Shown piece by piece: positions 8,624 through 17,812 of a stretch of DNA of 64,000 nt. The translations under genes and the position numbers were made by a program. A model generated the notes under the pieces. It saw only the letters and a program-made list of their open reading frames with translations. It did not search any database and was not told the origin of the DNA. The stretch lies in assembly GCF_009877435.1 (NCBI RefSeq), contig NZ_WXEX01000001.1, forward strand, positions 369,446 through 433,445, given 5' to 3'. Position 1 is the first letter of the stretch. Every line of letters begins with the position of its first letter. The DNA comes from Heliomicrobium gestii (GTDB lineage: Bacteria > Bacillota > Desulfitobacteriia > Heliobacteriales > Heliobacteriaceae).

Positions 8624-8851
8624 GTGACAGAATTGTTTTGGTTGTATGTCTATGAACCGAATGAGGTGAGCGATTTTCAACTCCTCGACTACAGCGCAAG
8701 GGATCGGGAGGTTGAACGATCGAGGTGGGATTATATTCATTGCGGTCTCTACCCTGCCGATCGAATGCTGGTGGTGCAGGCCGACACGTCTGCGGCGGCG
8801 CGACAGAAGGCGATTCAACAACTGCTGCGCTACAGGTTTTTGAGCGGTTGA
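8624..8851 (+). CDS. Hypothetical 75-residue protein
   Basis: A short frame starting at GTG 8624. The product is soluble and moderately charged: FWLYVYEPNEVSDFQLLDYSARD at the start and a helical Ala/Gln-rich end. I recognise no family. The ribosome site is weak. The gap around it (8479-8993) otherwise holds only an AT-rich stretch near 8500 and a minor GC hairpin near 8960. It could be a non-coding frame. Confidence 0.35.
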   Translation: MTELFWLYVYEPNEVSDFQLLDYSARDREVERSRWDYIHCGLYPADRMLVVQADTSAAARQKAIQQLLRYRFLSG

Positions 8852-8993
8852 GCGGGTCCGGTCGACGCGCATGGAATCGGAACGGGGAAACACAATAAAG
8901 CAACAGTAACCGAGCGTCTTGACCTTGCAGTGTTGGGCAAGGGGGGGCGCTTCTTTGCGCCAGCATTGGTTCTAACGAGGTGAAGGGGATTCC

Positions 8994-9842
8994 ATGTGGC
9001 TTCTCTTGGCTGTCACCAGCGCCGTCATCTTCGGTCTCGCCGGATTCGGCATGAAGGTGGGGCAGATGCGCCGTGTTCCCTCATCGATGGTTCTGATCGG
9101 TTTGTACCTCTCGGGAACCTGCGGCTTTCTCCTGACCTGGCTGGCCGGCGGATCGCCCGTGGGGTACTCGCTGTTGCTGGCCGGCTTGGTGATCGGCCTG
9201 GGATCAGCCGGCGGCAACTTCGCCTTCATGCGGGCCTTGGAGACGGGACCGGCCAGTTTGGCGTCGCCCATCGTCAACATGAATGTGGTGCTTGTGATCC
9301 TGCTCTCGGTGCTGGCCTACGGAGAAAAGCTCGGTACAGCCAAGGCTGCCGGCGTATTGTTCATCCTGGTCGCGATCGGATTGATTGCCCTGAGGCCTGG
9401 CGGGGCCGGAGGGGAGCGTCGCTCCCCCTATTGGCTGGCGCTCGTCTTGCTGAGCACCCTGCTCTTCGCCGTGCGCAACGGGGGGCTCAAGGTGACCCAG
9501 GAGTTGGCCCTGGACAACAGCGCCGTGCTTTTTTTCAGTTATCTCTTCCCGCTTCTCTATTTTCTTTTTCGATACCGGGGAGAACTCGCCGCGATTGGGC
9601 CGAAGGGGCTGCTGCCGGCGCTGGGCTGGGGGCTGATCAGTGGTGTCGGTTCCTTTGGCGGGCTCCAACTCTATGCCTATGCCCTTTCCCAAGGGCCGGC
9701 CTCCGTGATCTCGCCTGTCTTTTCCCTATACGGGTTGGTGATCGTGCTGCTCTCGGTCTGGGTCTACAAAGAACGGCTTACCGCCATGCAGTCCCTGGCC
9801 GTGGCGCTCACCTTTGTCGGTCTCCTGTTGGTTCGTTTCTAA
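8994..9842 (+). CDS. EamA-family (DMT) transporter
   Basis: A 282-residue integral membrane protein with about ten hydrophobic segments in two EamA repeats. The first repeat begins MWLLLAVTSAVIFGLAGFG, and the second begins near residue 148 at YWLALVLLSTLLFAVRNG. Each repeat ends with the Gly/Pro-rich signature (ETGPASLASPIVNMN and SQGPASVISPVFSLYG). It starts at ATG behind GAGGTGAAGGGG. The substrate cannot be told; members export amino acids, nucleosides or other metabolites. It stands alone. Confidence 0.88.
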   Translation: MWLLLAVTSAVIFGLAGFGMKVGQMRRVPSSMVLIGLYLSGTCGFLLTWLAGGSPVGYSLLLAGLVIGLGSAGGNFAFMRALETGPASLASPIVNMNVVLVILLSVLAYGEKLGTAKAAGVLFILVAIGLIALRPGGAGGERRSPYWLALVLLSTLLFAVRNGGLKVTQELALDNSAVLFFSYLFPLLYFLFRYRGELAAIGPKGLLPALGWGLISGVGSFGGLQLYAYALSQGPASVISPVFSLYGLVIVLLSVWVYKERLTAMQSLAVALTFVGLLLVRF

Positions 9843-9951
9843 AAGGCCGGCCTCCCTCTCGGGGCGGTCGGGGCCGCGCCGGAGCGGACGCGCGGCAAGA
9901 GCAACCGGCAAGCTGCTCTAGGGCACTCATTGAAGCCGGATAAAGGGCATC

Positions 9952-9990
9952 AGAAAACCGCGTCGAAGCTTTATCGACGCGGTTTAGATT
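9952..9990 (-). terminator. Terminator after the DedA gene (possibly bidirectional)
   Basis: AAACCGCGTCGA (9955-9966) pairs with TCGACGCGGTTT (9974-9985). On the minus strand the stem overlaps the DedA stop codon and is followed by a T tract. It could also end the EamA transcript. Confidence 0.75.
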
Positions 9991-10631
9991 TCGGGATCCT
10001 TTTCGGCATTCGTCTTGGATTCAGTTTGCTTTCGCCGTTTTCCCATCCAGGTAAAGAGGTAGAAGGCGGTTGCGAGCAACGCCAGCGACCAGACCAGCAG
10101 GCTCAGGTAGTGGTGGAAGGCATGCATGAATACCTCATAGGCCTCCCCGACGAGAACACCGATCAGGATCAAGGGGACACACCAGAGGATGGAACCGATC
10201 AGATTCCAGAAGAAGGTCTCCCAGAAGGGCATGCCGACAAGGCCCGTAAAATATGGGGTGACATGGCGAACGCCGAGGACCCAGCGGCTGAAGAGAATCA
10301 TGGTGCGGCGGTTTTTGCGAAACCAGACCTCCACCTTGTCGATATATTGTCGTTTCAGACCGACGCGGGGCCCCCAATCATAGAGAAGCCGGTGGCCGAA
10401 ACGGCTGCCGATGACATGGGCGGTCATGGAGCCCAGCAGGCTGCCGGCGACACAGACGGGGAGGGTCATATACAGGTTGAGATGATCCTGAGAGATGAGA
10501 AAGCCGGCAAAAGCCTGGGACAGTTCACCGGGGAAGGGAAGACCGAGAAATTCGAGAAAAAGCCCGATGAATAGACCCAGATCGCCGTATGTCGTGACAA
10601 CCCAGTGGGCTGTCTCTTTCAATGCGTCCAT
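9984..10631 (-). CDS. DedA-family membrane protein
   Basis: A 215-residue protein with about five hydrophobic segments. Features are GLFLEFLGLPFPGELSQAFAGFLISQ near the N-terminus and the family core VGLKRQYIDKVEVWFRKNRRTMILFSRWVLGVRHVTPYFTGLVGMPFW, containing the F/W-x-R-x3-G-x-R signature. DedA (VTT-domain) proteins act in lipid flipping and membrane homeostasis. I moved the start to ATG 10631 (MDALKETAHW), since the 24 residues upstream look non-coding and an AGGGGG lies before it. Confidence 0.88.
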   Translation of the reverse strand: MDALKETAHWVVTTYGDLGLFIGLFLEFLGLPFPGELSQAFAGFLISQDHLNLYMTLPVCVAGSLLGSMTAHVIGSRFGHRLLYDWGPRVGLKRQYIDKVEVWFRKNRRTMILFSRWVLGVRHVTPYFTGLVGMPFWETFFWNLIGSILWCVPLILIGVLVGEAYEVFMHAFHHYLSLLVWSLALLATAFYLFTWMGKRRKQTESKTNAEKDPEI

Positions 10632-10739
10632 CGCGTTGCCCCCTGAGGAACCTCTTGTACCAGCTATATTGTAACAAAGAGGGAGAGGGACCACAATCGC
10701 CACCGGAGAGGCTATTTACGGAATTTTCATCGTATCCCC

Positions 10740-10768
10740 TTGAAAGGATTTTGGCTCCTGTATAGAAT
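10740..10768 (+). promoter_or_regulatory. Sigma-A-type promoter of the ilvBN leader
   Basis: -35 TTGAAA (10740-10745), 17-base spacer, -10 TAGAAT (10763-10768). It is the best promoter-like pair upstream of the T-box and is oriented toward ilvB. Confidence 0.55.
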
Positions 10769-10859
10769 ATAAGGAAACGACCTCGGGGAATGATTTCTGA
10801 GGGTATGTGTAACCGCCGCCGACGGTCATCACCATGGGCGCCGTCGGCAGGTCAACTGA

Positions 10860-11150
10860 AAAGGTGATCCAAATCCGATGCGGAGAAAGAGTACCGCGAT
10901 CGCCCGCAGTCACCAGAGAGCCGTCCTTGGCTGAAAGACGGCACTGCAGACGCCGACGGGAAAATCCTCTCCAAGGAGCAGGCTGAAAGGGGATACCTGA
11001 TTAAGCCCAGCCGGCTGGTCGCCGTTACCGGACCGGGGCAAGCCTGTCTTGCCTCACTGAGGGCTGTTCTGTTTTCCGGGACGGCCAAACAAGGGTGGTA
11101 CCGCGAAATACCCCTCGCCTCTTGCTGTATAAGAGGCGGGGGTTTTTCTA
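10860..11150 (+). ncRNA. T-box leader of ilvBN, predicted isoleucine (ATC) specifier
   Basis: The T-box core AGGGTGGTACCGCG is at 11092-11105. It is followed by a terminator (CCCCTCGCCTCTT pairing with AAGAGGCGGGGG, then five T, 11111-11147). Stem I opens with GGAGA (10882-10886) pairing with TCTCC (about 10968-10972). The 5' side carries AGTA and the 3' side GAA, as in the specifier-loop E motif. The triplet after GAA-N is ATC at 10964-10966. Uncharged tRNA-Ile should favour the antiterminator and allow acetolactate synthase expression. The specifier is inferred by register and agrees with the target gene. Confidence 0.9.
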
Positions 11151-11193
11151 TTTTGCTTGGCAAATGGAATAATTGAAAGATGAGGTGTCAGGG

Positions 11194-12894
11194 ATGAAGA
11201 TGACCGGAGCGCAAGCCATCGTCGCCAGTCTTGAGAAGGAAGGGGTGGAGTTGATTTTCGGGTATCCGGGCGGGCAAGTGCTGCCGCTCTACGATGCCCT
11301 TTATGATTGTAAACTCCGGCATGTTCTGACCCGGCACGAACAGGGCGCCGCCCATGCCGCAGACGGGTACGCCAGGGCCACGGGAAAGGTGGGCGTCTGT
11401 TTCGCCACATCGGGACCGGGGGCGACGAACCTGATCACCGGCATTGCCACCGCCTATATGGATTCTGTGCCCATGGTCTGCATCACGGGGCAGGTGCCTC
11501 TTTCCGTTATCGGCAAAGACTCCTTTCAGGAGGCCGACATCACCGGGATCACCGCCCCGATCACGAAGCACAACTACCTGGTCAAGAATGCCAATGACCT
11601 GCCTCGGGTGATCAAAGAGGCCTTCTTCATCGCCCGGACGGGCCGTCCGGGACCGGTCGTCATCGATGTGCCCAAGTGCCTGATGACGACGACCATCGAC
11701 TTTGACTACCCTGAGACGGTCCGTTTGCGCGGCTACAAGCCGCAGGCCGAGGGCAAGGCGGAGGAAGTCGAGGCGGTGGTTCAGGCGCTGGCCGAGGCGA
11801 AGAAGCCCCTCTTCTTCATCGGTGGCGGCGTCATCACCGCTGAAGCGGCCCCGTTGTTGCGGCGGCTGGCAGAAACGCAGCAGATCCCCCTGATCAGCAC
11901 CCTCATGGGGCTGGGCGCTATTCCGGCCACCGATCCCTTGTTCCTGGGCATGGTGGGGATGCATGGCACCGTGGCGGCCAACCGGGCCGTCATGGAATGT
12001 GATCTGCTCGTCGGCGTCGGCGTCCGCTTTGACGACCGCGTGACCGGCCTGCTGGCGCGGTTCGCCAGCAATGCCCGCGTCGTTCACTTCGACATCGACC
12101 GGGCGGAAGTCAACAAAAATGTCGTCGCCGACCTGGCCGTCGTCGGAGACCTCCGTTGGAGCCTCGCTGCGCTCGAAGCGGCGATGGCGGACTTCGCCAA
12201 GGCAGGCGGTCCGAGCCGTTGGGAGGACTGGCGCTGTCAGGTTTCCCGCTGGAGTCAGGAGGCGCCCCTGGGCTACCAAAAGAGCGATGAGGTGATCAAG
12301 CCGCAGTCGGTGATCGAGGAGATCGATCGCCAGACGAAGAGCGACGCCGTCATCGTCACCGACGTGGGCCAGCATCAGATGTGGGCGGCTCAATACTATC
12401 GCTACCAGCGGCCGCGCAGGCTGATCACCTCGGGCGGACTGGGCACGATGGGCTATGGCTTGCCGGCGGCCATCGGCGCTCAGATGGGAAAACCGGAGGA
12501 ACAAGTGGTGCTGATCAGCGGTGACGGTTCCTTCCTGATGAACTGCCAGGAATTGGCCACCGCTGTGGAGCACCGGTTGCCGCTCAAGGTGGCCATCCTG
12601 AACAACAAAGTGCTCGGCATGGTGCGCCAGTGGCAGAAACTGTTCTTTAACCAGCGCTACTCCTACACGACCTTCGCCAATGGCGGAACGGACTATGTGC
12701 GCCTGGCCGAGGCCTTCGGCGCCACCGGTCTGCGGGCCGAGCGGCCCGAGGAGATGCCTCAGGTCATCGCCAAAGCCTTGGCGACAGAAGGGCCTGTCGT
12801 GATGGATATCCGCGTCTGCTGCGACGAAAATGTGCTGCCCATGGTTCCGGCGGGCGCGCCGCTGGACCAGATGATCAACGGGGAGGTAAAGTGA
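11194..12894 (+). CDS. ilvB: Acetolactate synthase, large (catalytic) subunit
   Basis: A 566-residue ThDP enzyme for the first common step of branched-chain amino acid synthesis. MTGAQAIVASLEKEGVELIFGYPGGQVLP opens the Pyr domain, with the catalytic Glu in LTRHEQGAAHAADGYARATG. The ThDP-binding motif is GDGSFLMNCQELATAVEHRLPLKVAILNN near residues 446-474. I start at ATG 11194, behind GAGGTG, rather than the in-frame TTG at 11173. It is controlled by the T-box just upstream and runs with ilvN. Confidence 0.96.
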   Translation: MKMTGAQAIVASLEKEGVELIFGYPGGQVLPLYDALYDCKLRHVLTRHEQGAAHAADGYARATGKVGVCFATSGPGATNLITGIATAYMDSVPMVCITGQVPLSVIGKDSFQEADITGITAPITKHNYLVKNANDLPRVIKEAFFIARTGRPGPVVIDVPKCLMTTTIDFDYPETVRLRGYKPQAEGKAEEVEAVVQALAEAKKPLFFIGGGVITAEAAPLLRRLAETQQIPLISTLMGLGAIPATDPLFLGMVGMHGTVAANRAVMECDLLVGVGVRFDDRVTGLLARFASNARVVHFDIDRAEVNKNVVADLAVVGDLRWSLAALEAAMADFAKAGGPSRWEDWRCQVSRWSQEAPLGYQKSDEVIKPQSVIEEIDRQTKSDAVIVTDVGQHQMWAAQYYRYQRPRRLITSGGLGTMGYGLPAAIGAQMGKPEEQVVLISGDGSFLMNCQELATAVEHRLPLKVAILNNKVLGMVRQWQKLFFNQRYSYTTFANGGTDYVRLAEAFGATGLRAERPEEMPQVIAKALATEGPVVMDIRVCCDENVLPMVPAGAPLDQMINGEVK

Positions 12895-12895
12895 T

Positions 12896-13393
12896 ATGCG
12901 CCATACCCTGGCTGTGCTGGTGGAAAACCGACCCGGTGTGCTGGTGCACATCGCCGGCCTCATCGCCCGGCGGGCCTTCAACATCGAAAGCATCACCGCC
13001 GGCTACACGGAACAAGCCGACGTCACCCGCATCACCATCGTGGTGGAAGGGGACAACCGCAACCTGGAGCAGGTGGTGAACCAGCTCTCCAAACTGGTCG
13101 ATGTGATCAAGATCGTGGAACTGACGGCCGAGCCCTCGATCGAGCGGGAGTTGGCGCTGATCAAGGTGAAGGCCCGACCGGAAACCCGTTCCGACATCGT
13201 CGATATCGTCGAGATCTTCCGCGCCAAGATCGTCGATGTGAACCGGGAGACCATGGTCATCGAACTGACCGGCGAAGAGACGAAGATCGACGCCCTCTGC
13301 GAGGTTCTGGCCGACCATGGCATTGTCGAAATGGTCCGCACAGGCAAGCTCGCCCTGTCGCGCAAGCCTGGCGCCGCGAAAGATTCGGAATAA
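12896..13393 (+). CDS. ilvN: Acetolactate synthase, small (regulatory) subunit
   Basis: A 165-residue subunit with an N-terminal ACT domain (MRHTLAVLVENRPGVLVHIAGLIARRAFNIESI) and a C-terminal ALS-associated domain. It confers valine feedback on IlvB. It begins one base after the ilvB stop. No ilvC or leu genes follow, so this is a two-gene T-box unit, possibly extending into fni. Confidence 0.96.
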   Translation: MRHTLAVLVENRPGVLVHIAGLIARRAFNIESITAGYTEQADVTRITIVVEGDNRNLEQVVNQLSKLVDVIKIVELTAEPSIERELALIKVKARPETRSDIVDIVEIFRAKIVDVNRETMVIELTGEETKIDALCEVLADHGIVEMVRTGKLALSRKPGAAKDSE

Positions 13394-13502
13394 CCCCGTA
13401 TTGAGACAGACATCCCCTGGTTTTGGCGCATCGAGAGTCAAAGCGGGGGAACCTACTGAGGCATTTGCGCCCCGGCTGGGCGAATTCTAGGGGGAACATT
13501 TC

Positions 13503-14624
13503 TTGGATATCCGCCAGCAACGCAAACTCGATCACATCCGCCAAGCCCTCGCCCTGGACGATGGCCCCGCTTTGAACGGTTTTACCGATGTGCGGCTCAT
13601 CCATGACGCCCTTCCGGCTGTCGACTTCCGTTCCATCGACCTCTCTGTCCCGTGGGGAGGCAAGCGACTGGCCATGCCGCTGCTGATCAACGCCATCACC
13701 GGAGGAACGTCGCTGGTGACGGAGATCAACCGTCGCCTGGCGCGACTGGCCGCCCGCAACGGTGTGGCCGTCGCCGTCGGTTCCCAGGCGGCGGCGCTGC
13801 GCGATCCCCGGTTGCGCGACTCTTACCGGGTGATGCGGGACGAAAACCCGGACGGTGTCGTCTTGGCCAACGTGAACCCCAACACACCGGCGGAAAAAGC
13901 CCTCGAAGCGGTCAACATGCTGGAAGCCGACGGGTTGCAGGTCCATCTGAACCCCGCCCAAGAACTGGCGATGGCCGAGGGGGACCGCGATTTTCGCCAC
14001 TGGACCGGCAACATCGCCGAACTGGCCCGCCACTGCCCCGTTCCGCTCATCGTCAAAGAGGTCGGCGCCGGCATCTCCCTGGAGACGGCGCGCCGTCTCC
14101 TCGACTTGGGCGTTCGCCACATCGACGTCGGCGGCGCCGGGGGCACCAACTTTGTGGCCATTGAACTGCGCCGCCAGGGGCAATGCCTTCCCGCTTTTGA
14201 AGCCTGGGGCATTCCGACGGCGGTCAGCCTGGCGGAAACCGTCTGGGCCGTCCATAGGGGGCTGCCTGCCGGCGAGAAGGCCTGCATCATCGCCAGCGGC
14301 GGTATCCGCGACGGCTGGGATGGGGCCAAGGCATTGGCCATGGGCGCTTCCCTGGTCGGCATCGCCGGCGCGCCGCTGAAAGGCCTCCTCGGGGCCGGTT
14401 CCGGCGCTTTCAGCGTCGCCGGGAACGGGGAGGGGGACAATGCCGCCCAGGGCTGGATCGACCGTTTCCGCCACGCCCTCCGGTTGAGCCTGGCATTGAC
14501 CGGCTGTTGCCGTATCGATGACCTGCAAAACCGTCCCTGCCTGCTGACGGGCGATCTCCGCGAGCGGCTGGACCTGCGGGGGATCGCCGCCGCTTTCTGG
14601 GCGCGCCGCTCTGGCGAAGGGTGA
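13503..14624 (+). CDS. fni: Type 2 isopentenyl-diphosphate delta-isomerase
   Basis: A 373-residue FMN-dependent enzyme interconverting IPP and DMAPP. Family features are RQQRKLDHIRQAL at the start, MPLLINAITGGT for FMN binding, VGSQAAAL, QVHLNPAQE, VKEVGAGIS and the glycine-rich IDVGGAGGTNF. It starts at TTG 13503 after AGGGGG. It supplies isoprenoid precursors for quinones, carotenoids or (bacterio)chlorophyll tails. Confidence 0.93.
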   Translation: MDIRQQRKLDHIRQALALDDGPALNGFTDVRLIHDALPAVDFRSIDLSVPWGGKRLAMPLLINAITGGTSLVTEINRRLARLAARNGVAVAVGSQAAALRDPRLRDSYRVMRDENPDGVVLANVNPNTPAEKALEAVNMLEADGLQVHLNPAQELAMAEGDRDFRHWTGNIAELARHCPVPLIVKEVGAGISLETARRLLDLGVRHIDVGGAGGTNFVAIELRRQGQCLPAFEAWGIPTAVSLAETVWAVHRGLPAGEKACIIASGGIRDGWDGAKALAMGASLVGIAGAPLKGLLGAGSGAFSVAGNGEGDNAAQGWIDRFRHALRLSLALTGCCRIDDLQNRPCLLTGDLRERLDLRGIAAAFWARRSGEG

Positions 14625-14658
14625 CGGGATCGACGAAAAGAATGGAACCGTCTTTAAC

Positions 14659-14691
14659 GAAGAAGCCTCGGCCTATCGCCGGGGCTTCTTC
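14659..14691 (+). terminator. Hairpin terminator after fni
   Basis: GAAGAAGCC (14659-14667) pairs with GGCTTCTTC (14683-14691), with inner CGGC/GCCG pairing. The T run that follows is short, so strength is uncertain. Confidence 0.55.
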
Positions 14692-14779
14692 GATTTCCCG
14701 GCTGCCCCATCGGCGAGCGCCATTGACTGTGAATCTTTTCCGGGCCTCTCCGGGCAACCTAGGAGAGGAGGTGAGCGCT

Positions 14780-15520
14780 TTGCCGCGGTACCCGATCGGC
14801 GCGATGTTGCTGTTGTTATCGATGATCGCCTTCGGTTTCGGAATGGGCGGGGGGATCGCCCGGAGTTTGCGCCTCACAAGCAAAACCATTTTTTTGGCGC
14901 TTCTGCTCTGGTGGCTCGCCCTTTTTATCGACCTTCCACTTGGCGGTGATCTTCCCTGGGTGGGGGTCAATGCGGGCGGTGCCCTGCTGCCGCTCGTCTA
15001 TGGCTTTGCCTTGAGCGGCAAGACGACCTTGGAGCCGCGGCGGTTCTGGCTGGCCTTGGCGACGGTCGCCCTGTCGGGACTCATTGGGATGCAGGTGCTG
15101 GGCATGGAAGCGGATCACTTTCTCTGGGACGGCCATTGGCTGTTCACCCTGCTGGGGGCTGTCGGGGCCGCCGCAGTGGCAGCCGAGAGCCGGGGCGCCC
15201 TGGCGGCGATCCTGCTCGGTTCGGTGTTGGTGGAAACGATCGCGCCCTTTGTCAACGCCTACGGGAGCCTGACGTCTTTGGAAAAAGGCGGTCTGTTGGG
15301 GAGCGGGATCGTCTTCGATCGGATCGTCTTATCGGCCTTCTTTGTCCTCGTGTTGACGACGCTCTCCGAGCGGGTAGGGGAGTGGAAACCGGAAAAGCTG
15401 CGGGAGACGGGCATGGAGCCGGTGCGCTGGTTGTCCCGGGCGATTCCCCTGTTACGGCGGGTCGATCAGCGCGAGGATGAACTGACCCAGGTGAAGCAGG
15501 ACGATGGACCGCCCAAGTAG
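14780..15520 (+). CDS. DUF1614-like integral membrane protein
   Basis: A 246-residue, very hydrophobic protein with six to seven predicted membrane segments. The phrase VNAGGALLPLVYGF recalls the INVGGALIPL signature of DUF1614 proteins; I assign the family from memory with moderate confidence. I start at TTG 14780 because AGGAGGTG (14766-14773) lies six bases upstream. The in-frame GTG at 14771 would overlap that site. It overlaps the next gene, suggesting a joint unit with the SpoIIP-like, DUF512 and der genes. Confidence 0.6.
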   Translation: MPRYPIGAMLLLLSMIAFGFGMGGGIARSLRLTSKTIFLALLLWWLALFIDLPLGGDLPWVGVNAGGALLPLVYGFALSGKTTLEPRRFWLALATVALSGLIGMQVLGMEADHFLWDGHWLFTLLGAVGAAAVAAESRGALAAILLGSVLVETIAPFVNAYGSLTSLEKGGLLGSGIVFDRIVLSAFFVLVLTTLSERVGEWKPEKLRETGMEPVRWLSRAIPLLRRVDQREDELTQVKQDDGPPK

Positions 15521-16460
15521 AGGCGTTCCGTTGCCGAAAACGATCGTCGTCCTGCCCGCGTTGCTGTCCGGTTTTCTCTTCCTATGCCTCCTCGCCGCGC
15601 TGGCATGGCTGGGCTATGGGCAGTTGGGCGGCGAGCGGTCGCCCCTTGCTTCCCAGACCGCCTGGCAAATGGTCGTGACAGACAGGGGCGAACAATTGGG
15701 CGCCTGTCGCTGGCCCTGGCAACAGGGGGAGGCCCTGATCGACACCCAAGGCAGGCGCTGGCAGGTGGAGGGCAGGGGAAAGGCGGAAAGCGCCCCATCG
15801 GGAGTGCCGGTCCATGTCCGCCAAGACCTTGCCACCGGGGATGATCGTTCCGATCCGGTCGTCCATCCGGCCCTCTGCCCTGTCGGCGTTCTGTCTCCCG
15901 CCGATGGGACCAAAGGGTCCATCGCCCTGCTCGTGCCCGGAGATGACGATTCACAGGCAGCCGTTTGGCAGAAGGCGCTGGAACAAGCGGGCTACCGGAT
16001 TTTTCGGACCGATGACATGGCCGCCGATTCGCCTCGCGCCATCCGCCAAGCGGCAGCGGGTTCACCGCTGGCGATCGTGCGTCTCCGCCAGTCACCGGCA
16101 GGCGGGTGGCGCGGACCAACGGGCGAGCGCCAGCAGGCGCAACTGCTCATCGAAGCGGGCCACCCGCGCCAGCGATCGAACCTGACATTCGCTCTCCGGT
16201 GGCAACAGTCGATCCAAACGGCAGAGCGTCCCGTGATCGTGATCACCCGGCGTCGCCTGGGTCAGCATCTCTTCCCCCGAGCCATCGATGTGCTGCTGCC
16301 GGAGACCTTCGTCCCCAGCGAATCGGTCGTCCTGGCGAGGGGATTGGCGGCAGCGCTGGAACCCGATTCCTTGACGAATGAGGGCCTGTCCGTCATAATG
16401 GATAAAAGAATCATGGACATAAGGGGGCCTCAGCCGTGCAACCTGCAGGCGGCTCGATAG
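15504..16460 (+). CDS. Membrane-anchored protein with a diverged SpoIIP-like domain
   Basis: A 318-residue protein with an N-terminal membrane anchor (about residues 12-37) and an extracytoplasmic domain. The stretch AQLLIEAGHPRQRSNLTFALRWQQSIQ and the later VLLPETFVPSESVVLARGLAAAL parallel the second half of SpoIIP (phrases such as vvGxxnp...N..fA..l and the late Glu). The HTHTSE-like catalytic His motif of SpoIIP is not visible. It may be an inactive or strongly diverged sporulation amidase. It overlaps its neighbours at both ends. Confidence 0.45.
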   Translation: MDRPSRGVPLPKTIVVLPALLSGFLFLCLLAALAWLGYGQLGGERSPLASQTAWQMVVTDRGEQLGACRWPWQQGEALIDTQGRRWQVEGRGKAESAPSGVPVHVRQDLATGDDRSDPVVHPALCPVGVLSPADGTKGSIALLVPGDDDSQAAVWQKALEQAGYRIFRTDDMAADSPRAIRQAAAGSPLAIVRLRQSPAGGWRGPTGERQQAQLLIEAGHPRQRSNLTFALRWQQSIQTAERPVIVITRRRLGQHLFPRAIDVLLPETFVPSESVVLARGLAAALEPDSLTNEGLSVIMDKRIMDIRGPQPCNLQAAR

Positions 16461-17806
16461 AGGACCTGGATCCGGCAGGTCTGGCAAGCCGTCTCGGTCT
16501 GCGGCGAGGCGACCGGGTGATCGCGGTTAACGGTCATGCCATCCACGACGTGCTGGATTATGGCTTTTATATCCGCGAAGCCCGCGTCAGCCTGGATATC
16601 CTGGACAAAGCCACCGGGGAGATCCGGCGCTTCGAGTTGAAAAAGGATGAGGACGACGATCTGGGCATTCGCTTTTCCGAGGCCACCTTCGACGGCCTGC
16701 GGCGTTGCCAGAACCGCTGTCTTTTTTGTTTTGTCGACCAGATGCCGCCGGGGATGCGACCGTCTCTCTATGCGAAAGACGACGATTACCGCCATTCGTT
16801 CTGGCATGGCAATTTCATCACCTTGACCAACCTCTCCGAGGCGGCCTTTGAACGGCTGCTCTCGTTGCGATTAAGCCCCCTTTACATCTCCGTGCAGGCC
16901 ACCGACGGTGAGACGCGCCAACGCCTGTTGGGGCACCGCCGGGCCGGGGAGATCATGGATCGCCTGCGCCGGTTGGCCGAGGCCAGGATCCAGCTGCACA
17001 CGCAGATCGTCTGCTGTCCCGGCCTCAATGACGGCGCCGTGCTCGACAAATCGCTGGCCGATCTCGCCTCTCTCGGTTACGCCCTGGCCAGTGTAGCCGT
17101 CGTGCCTGTCGGGTTGACGAAGCACCGGGAGGGCTTGTTTCCCTTGCGCCCCTTTGCGCCGGACGAAGCGGAGGCTGTCCTCCGGCAAGTGGGCGCCTGG
17201 CGGGAACGGGCGCTGGCGGAACGGGGCGAAAGCGTCTTTTTTGCAGCCGACGAGTTTTACCTGTTGGCCGGGCTCCCCTTTCCGCCGGCTGAGGTCTATG
17301 AGGATTATGGCCAACTCGAAAACGGGGTGGGGCTCTGCCGGCTCTTTTGGGAAGACTGGGAAGAGGCGGCCCGGCAGTCACAGGAAAAGCGTGACCCTAC
17401 AGGAGAGCGCACGTTTATTGTGACAGGCCAGTCAGGCCAGCGGTTTTTGGACCGCCTTCTCAACGATGCCTTGCCGCCATGGGCGGCGAAGGGGCGCGAC
17501 AGCGACATCCGGTTGATCGGCGTGACAAACCGGTTCTTCGGTACCACCGTGACCGTTGCCGGATTGCTGACAGGGCGCGATGTGATTGAGGCCCTGCGAG
17601 GATTGGACAATCCGCCCCAACAAGGGGAACGGGTGTTGTTGCCATCGGTGATGTTCCGGGCCGAAGGCGACGTAACCCTCGATGATTATACGGCCGACGG
17701 CATCGCCGAGGCGCTTGGCGGCGTCCGGACAGAGGTCATTGACGCCGAGGGCGGCGCCCTTTTTGCGGCGCTTTTTCCCGGAGAGAAACAGCGGGGAAGC
17801 AGGTGA
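16436..17806 (+). CDS. DUF512 protein (PDZ plus radical-SAM-like)
   Basis: A 456-residue protein starting at GTG 16436. Residues of about 1-65 form a PDZ-like domain (LASRLGLRRGDRVIAVNGHAI). CQNRCLFCFVDQMPPGMR, near residues 84-101, is the CxxxCxxC cluster motif of this family. The C-terminal DUF512 region includes FFAADEFYLLAGLPFP. Its position directly ahead of der is conserved in clostridia. The biochemical function is unknown to me. The start lies inside the end of the previous gene. Confidence 0.88.
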   Translation: MQPAGGSIEDLDPAGLASRLGLRRGDRVIAVNGHAIHDVLDYGFYIREARVSLDILDKATGEIRRFELKKDEDDDLGIRFSEATFDGLRRCQNRCLFCFVDQMPPGMRPSLYAKDDDYRHSFWHGNFITLTNLSEAAFERLLSLRLSPLYISVQATDGETRQRLLGHRRAGEIMDRLRRLAEARIQLHTQIVCCPGLNDGAVLDKSLADLASLGYALASVAVVPVGLTKHREGLFPLRPFAPDEAEAVLRQVGAWRERALAERGESVFFAADEFYLLAGLPFPPAEVYEDYGQLENGVGLCRLFWEDWEEAARQSQEKRDPTGERTFIVTGQSGQRFLDRLLNDALPPWAAKGRDSDIRLIGVTNRFFGTTVTVAGLLTGRDVIEALRGLDNPPQQGERVLLPSVMFRAEGDVTLDDYTADGIAEALGGVRTEVIDAEGGALFAALFPGEKQRGSR

Positions 17807-17812
17807 GGTTCT

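Noticed and set aside
11188..12996. 602-residue minus-strand frame opposite ilvB
   Set aside because: It mirrors the ilvB codon pattern and shows no domain; the plus strand is certain.
13394..13502. Possible c-di-AMP (ydaO-like) riboswitch before fni
   Set aside because: GCGGGGGAACC and GGGCGAAT recall ydaO, but only about 109 bases are available and other conserved parts are not recognised.
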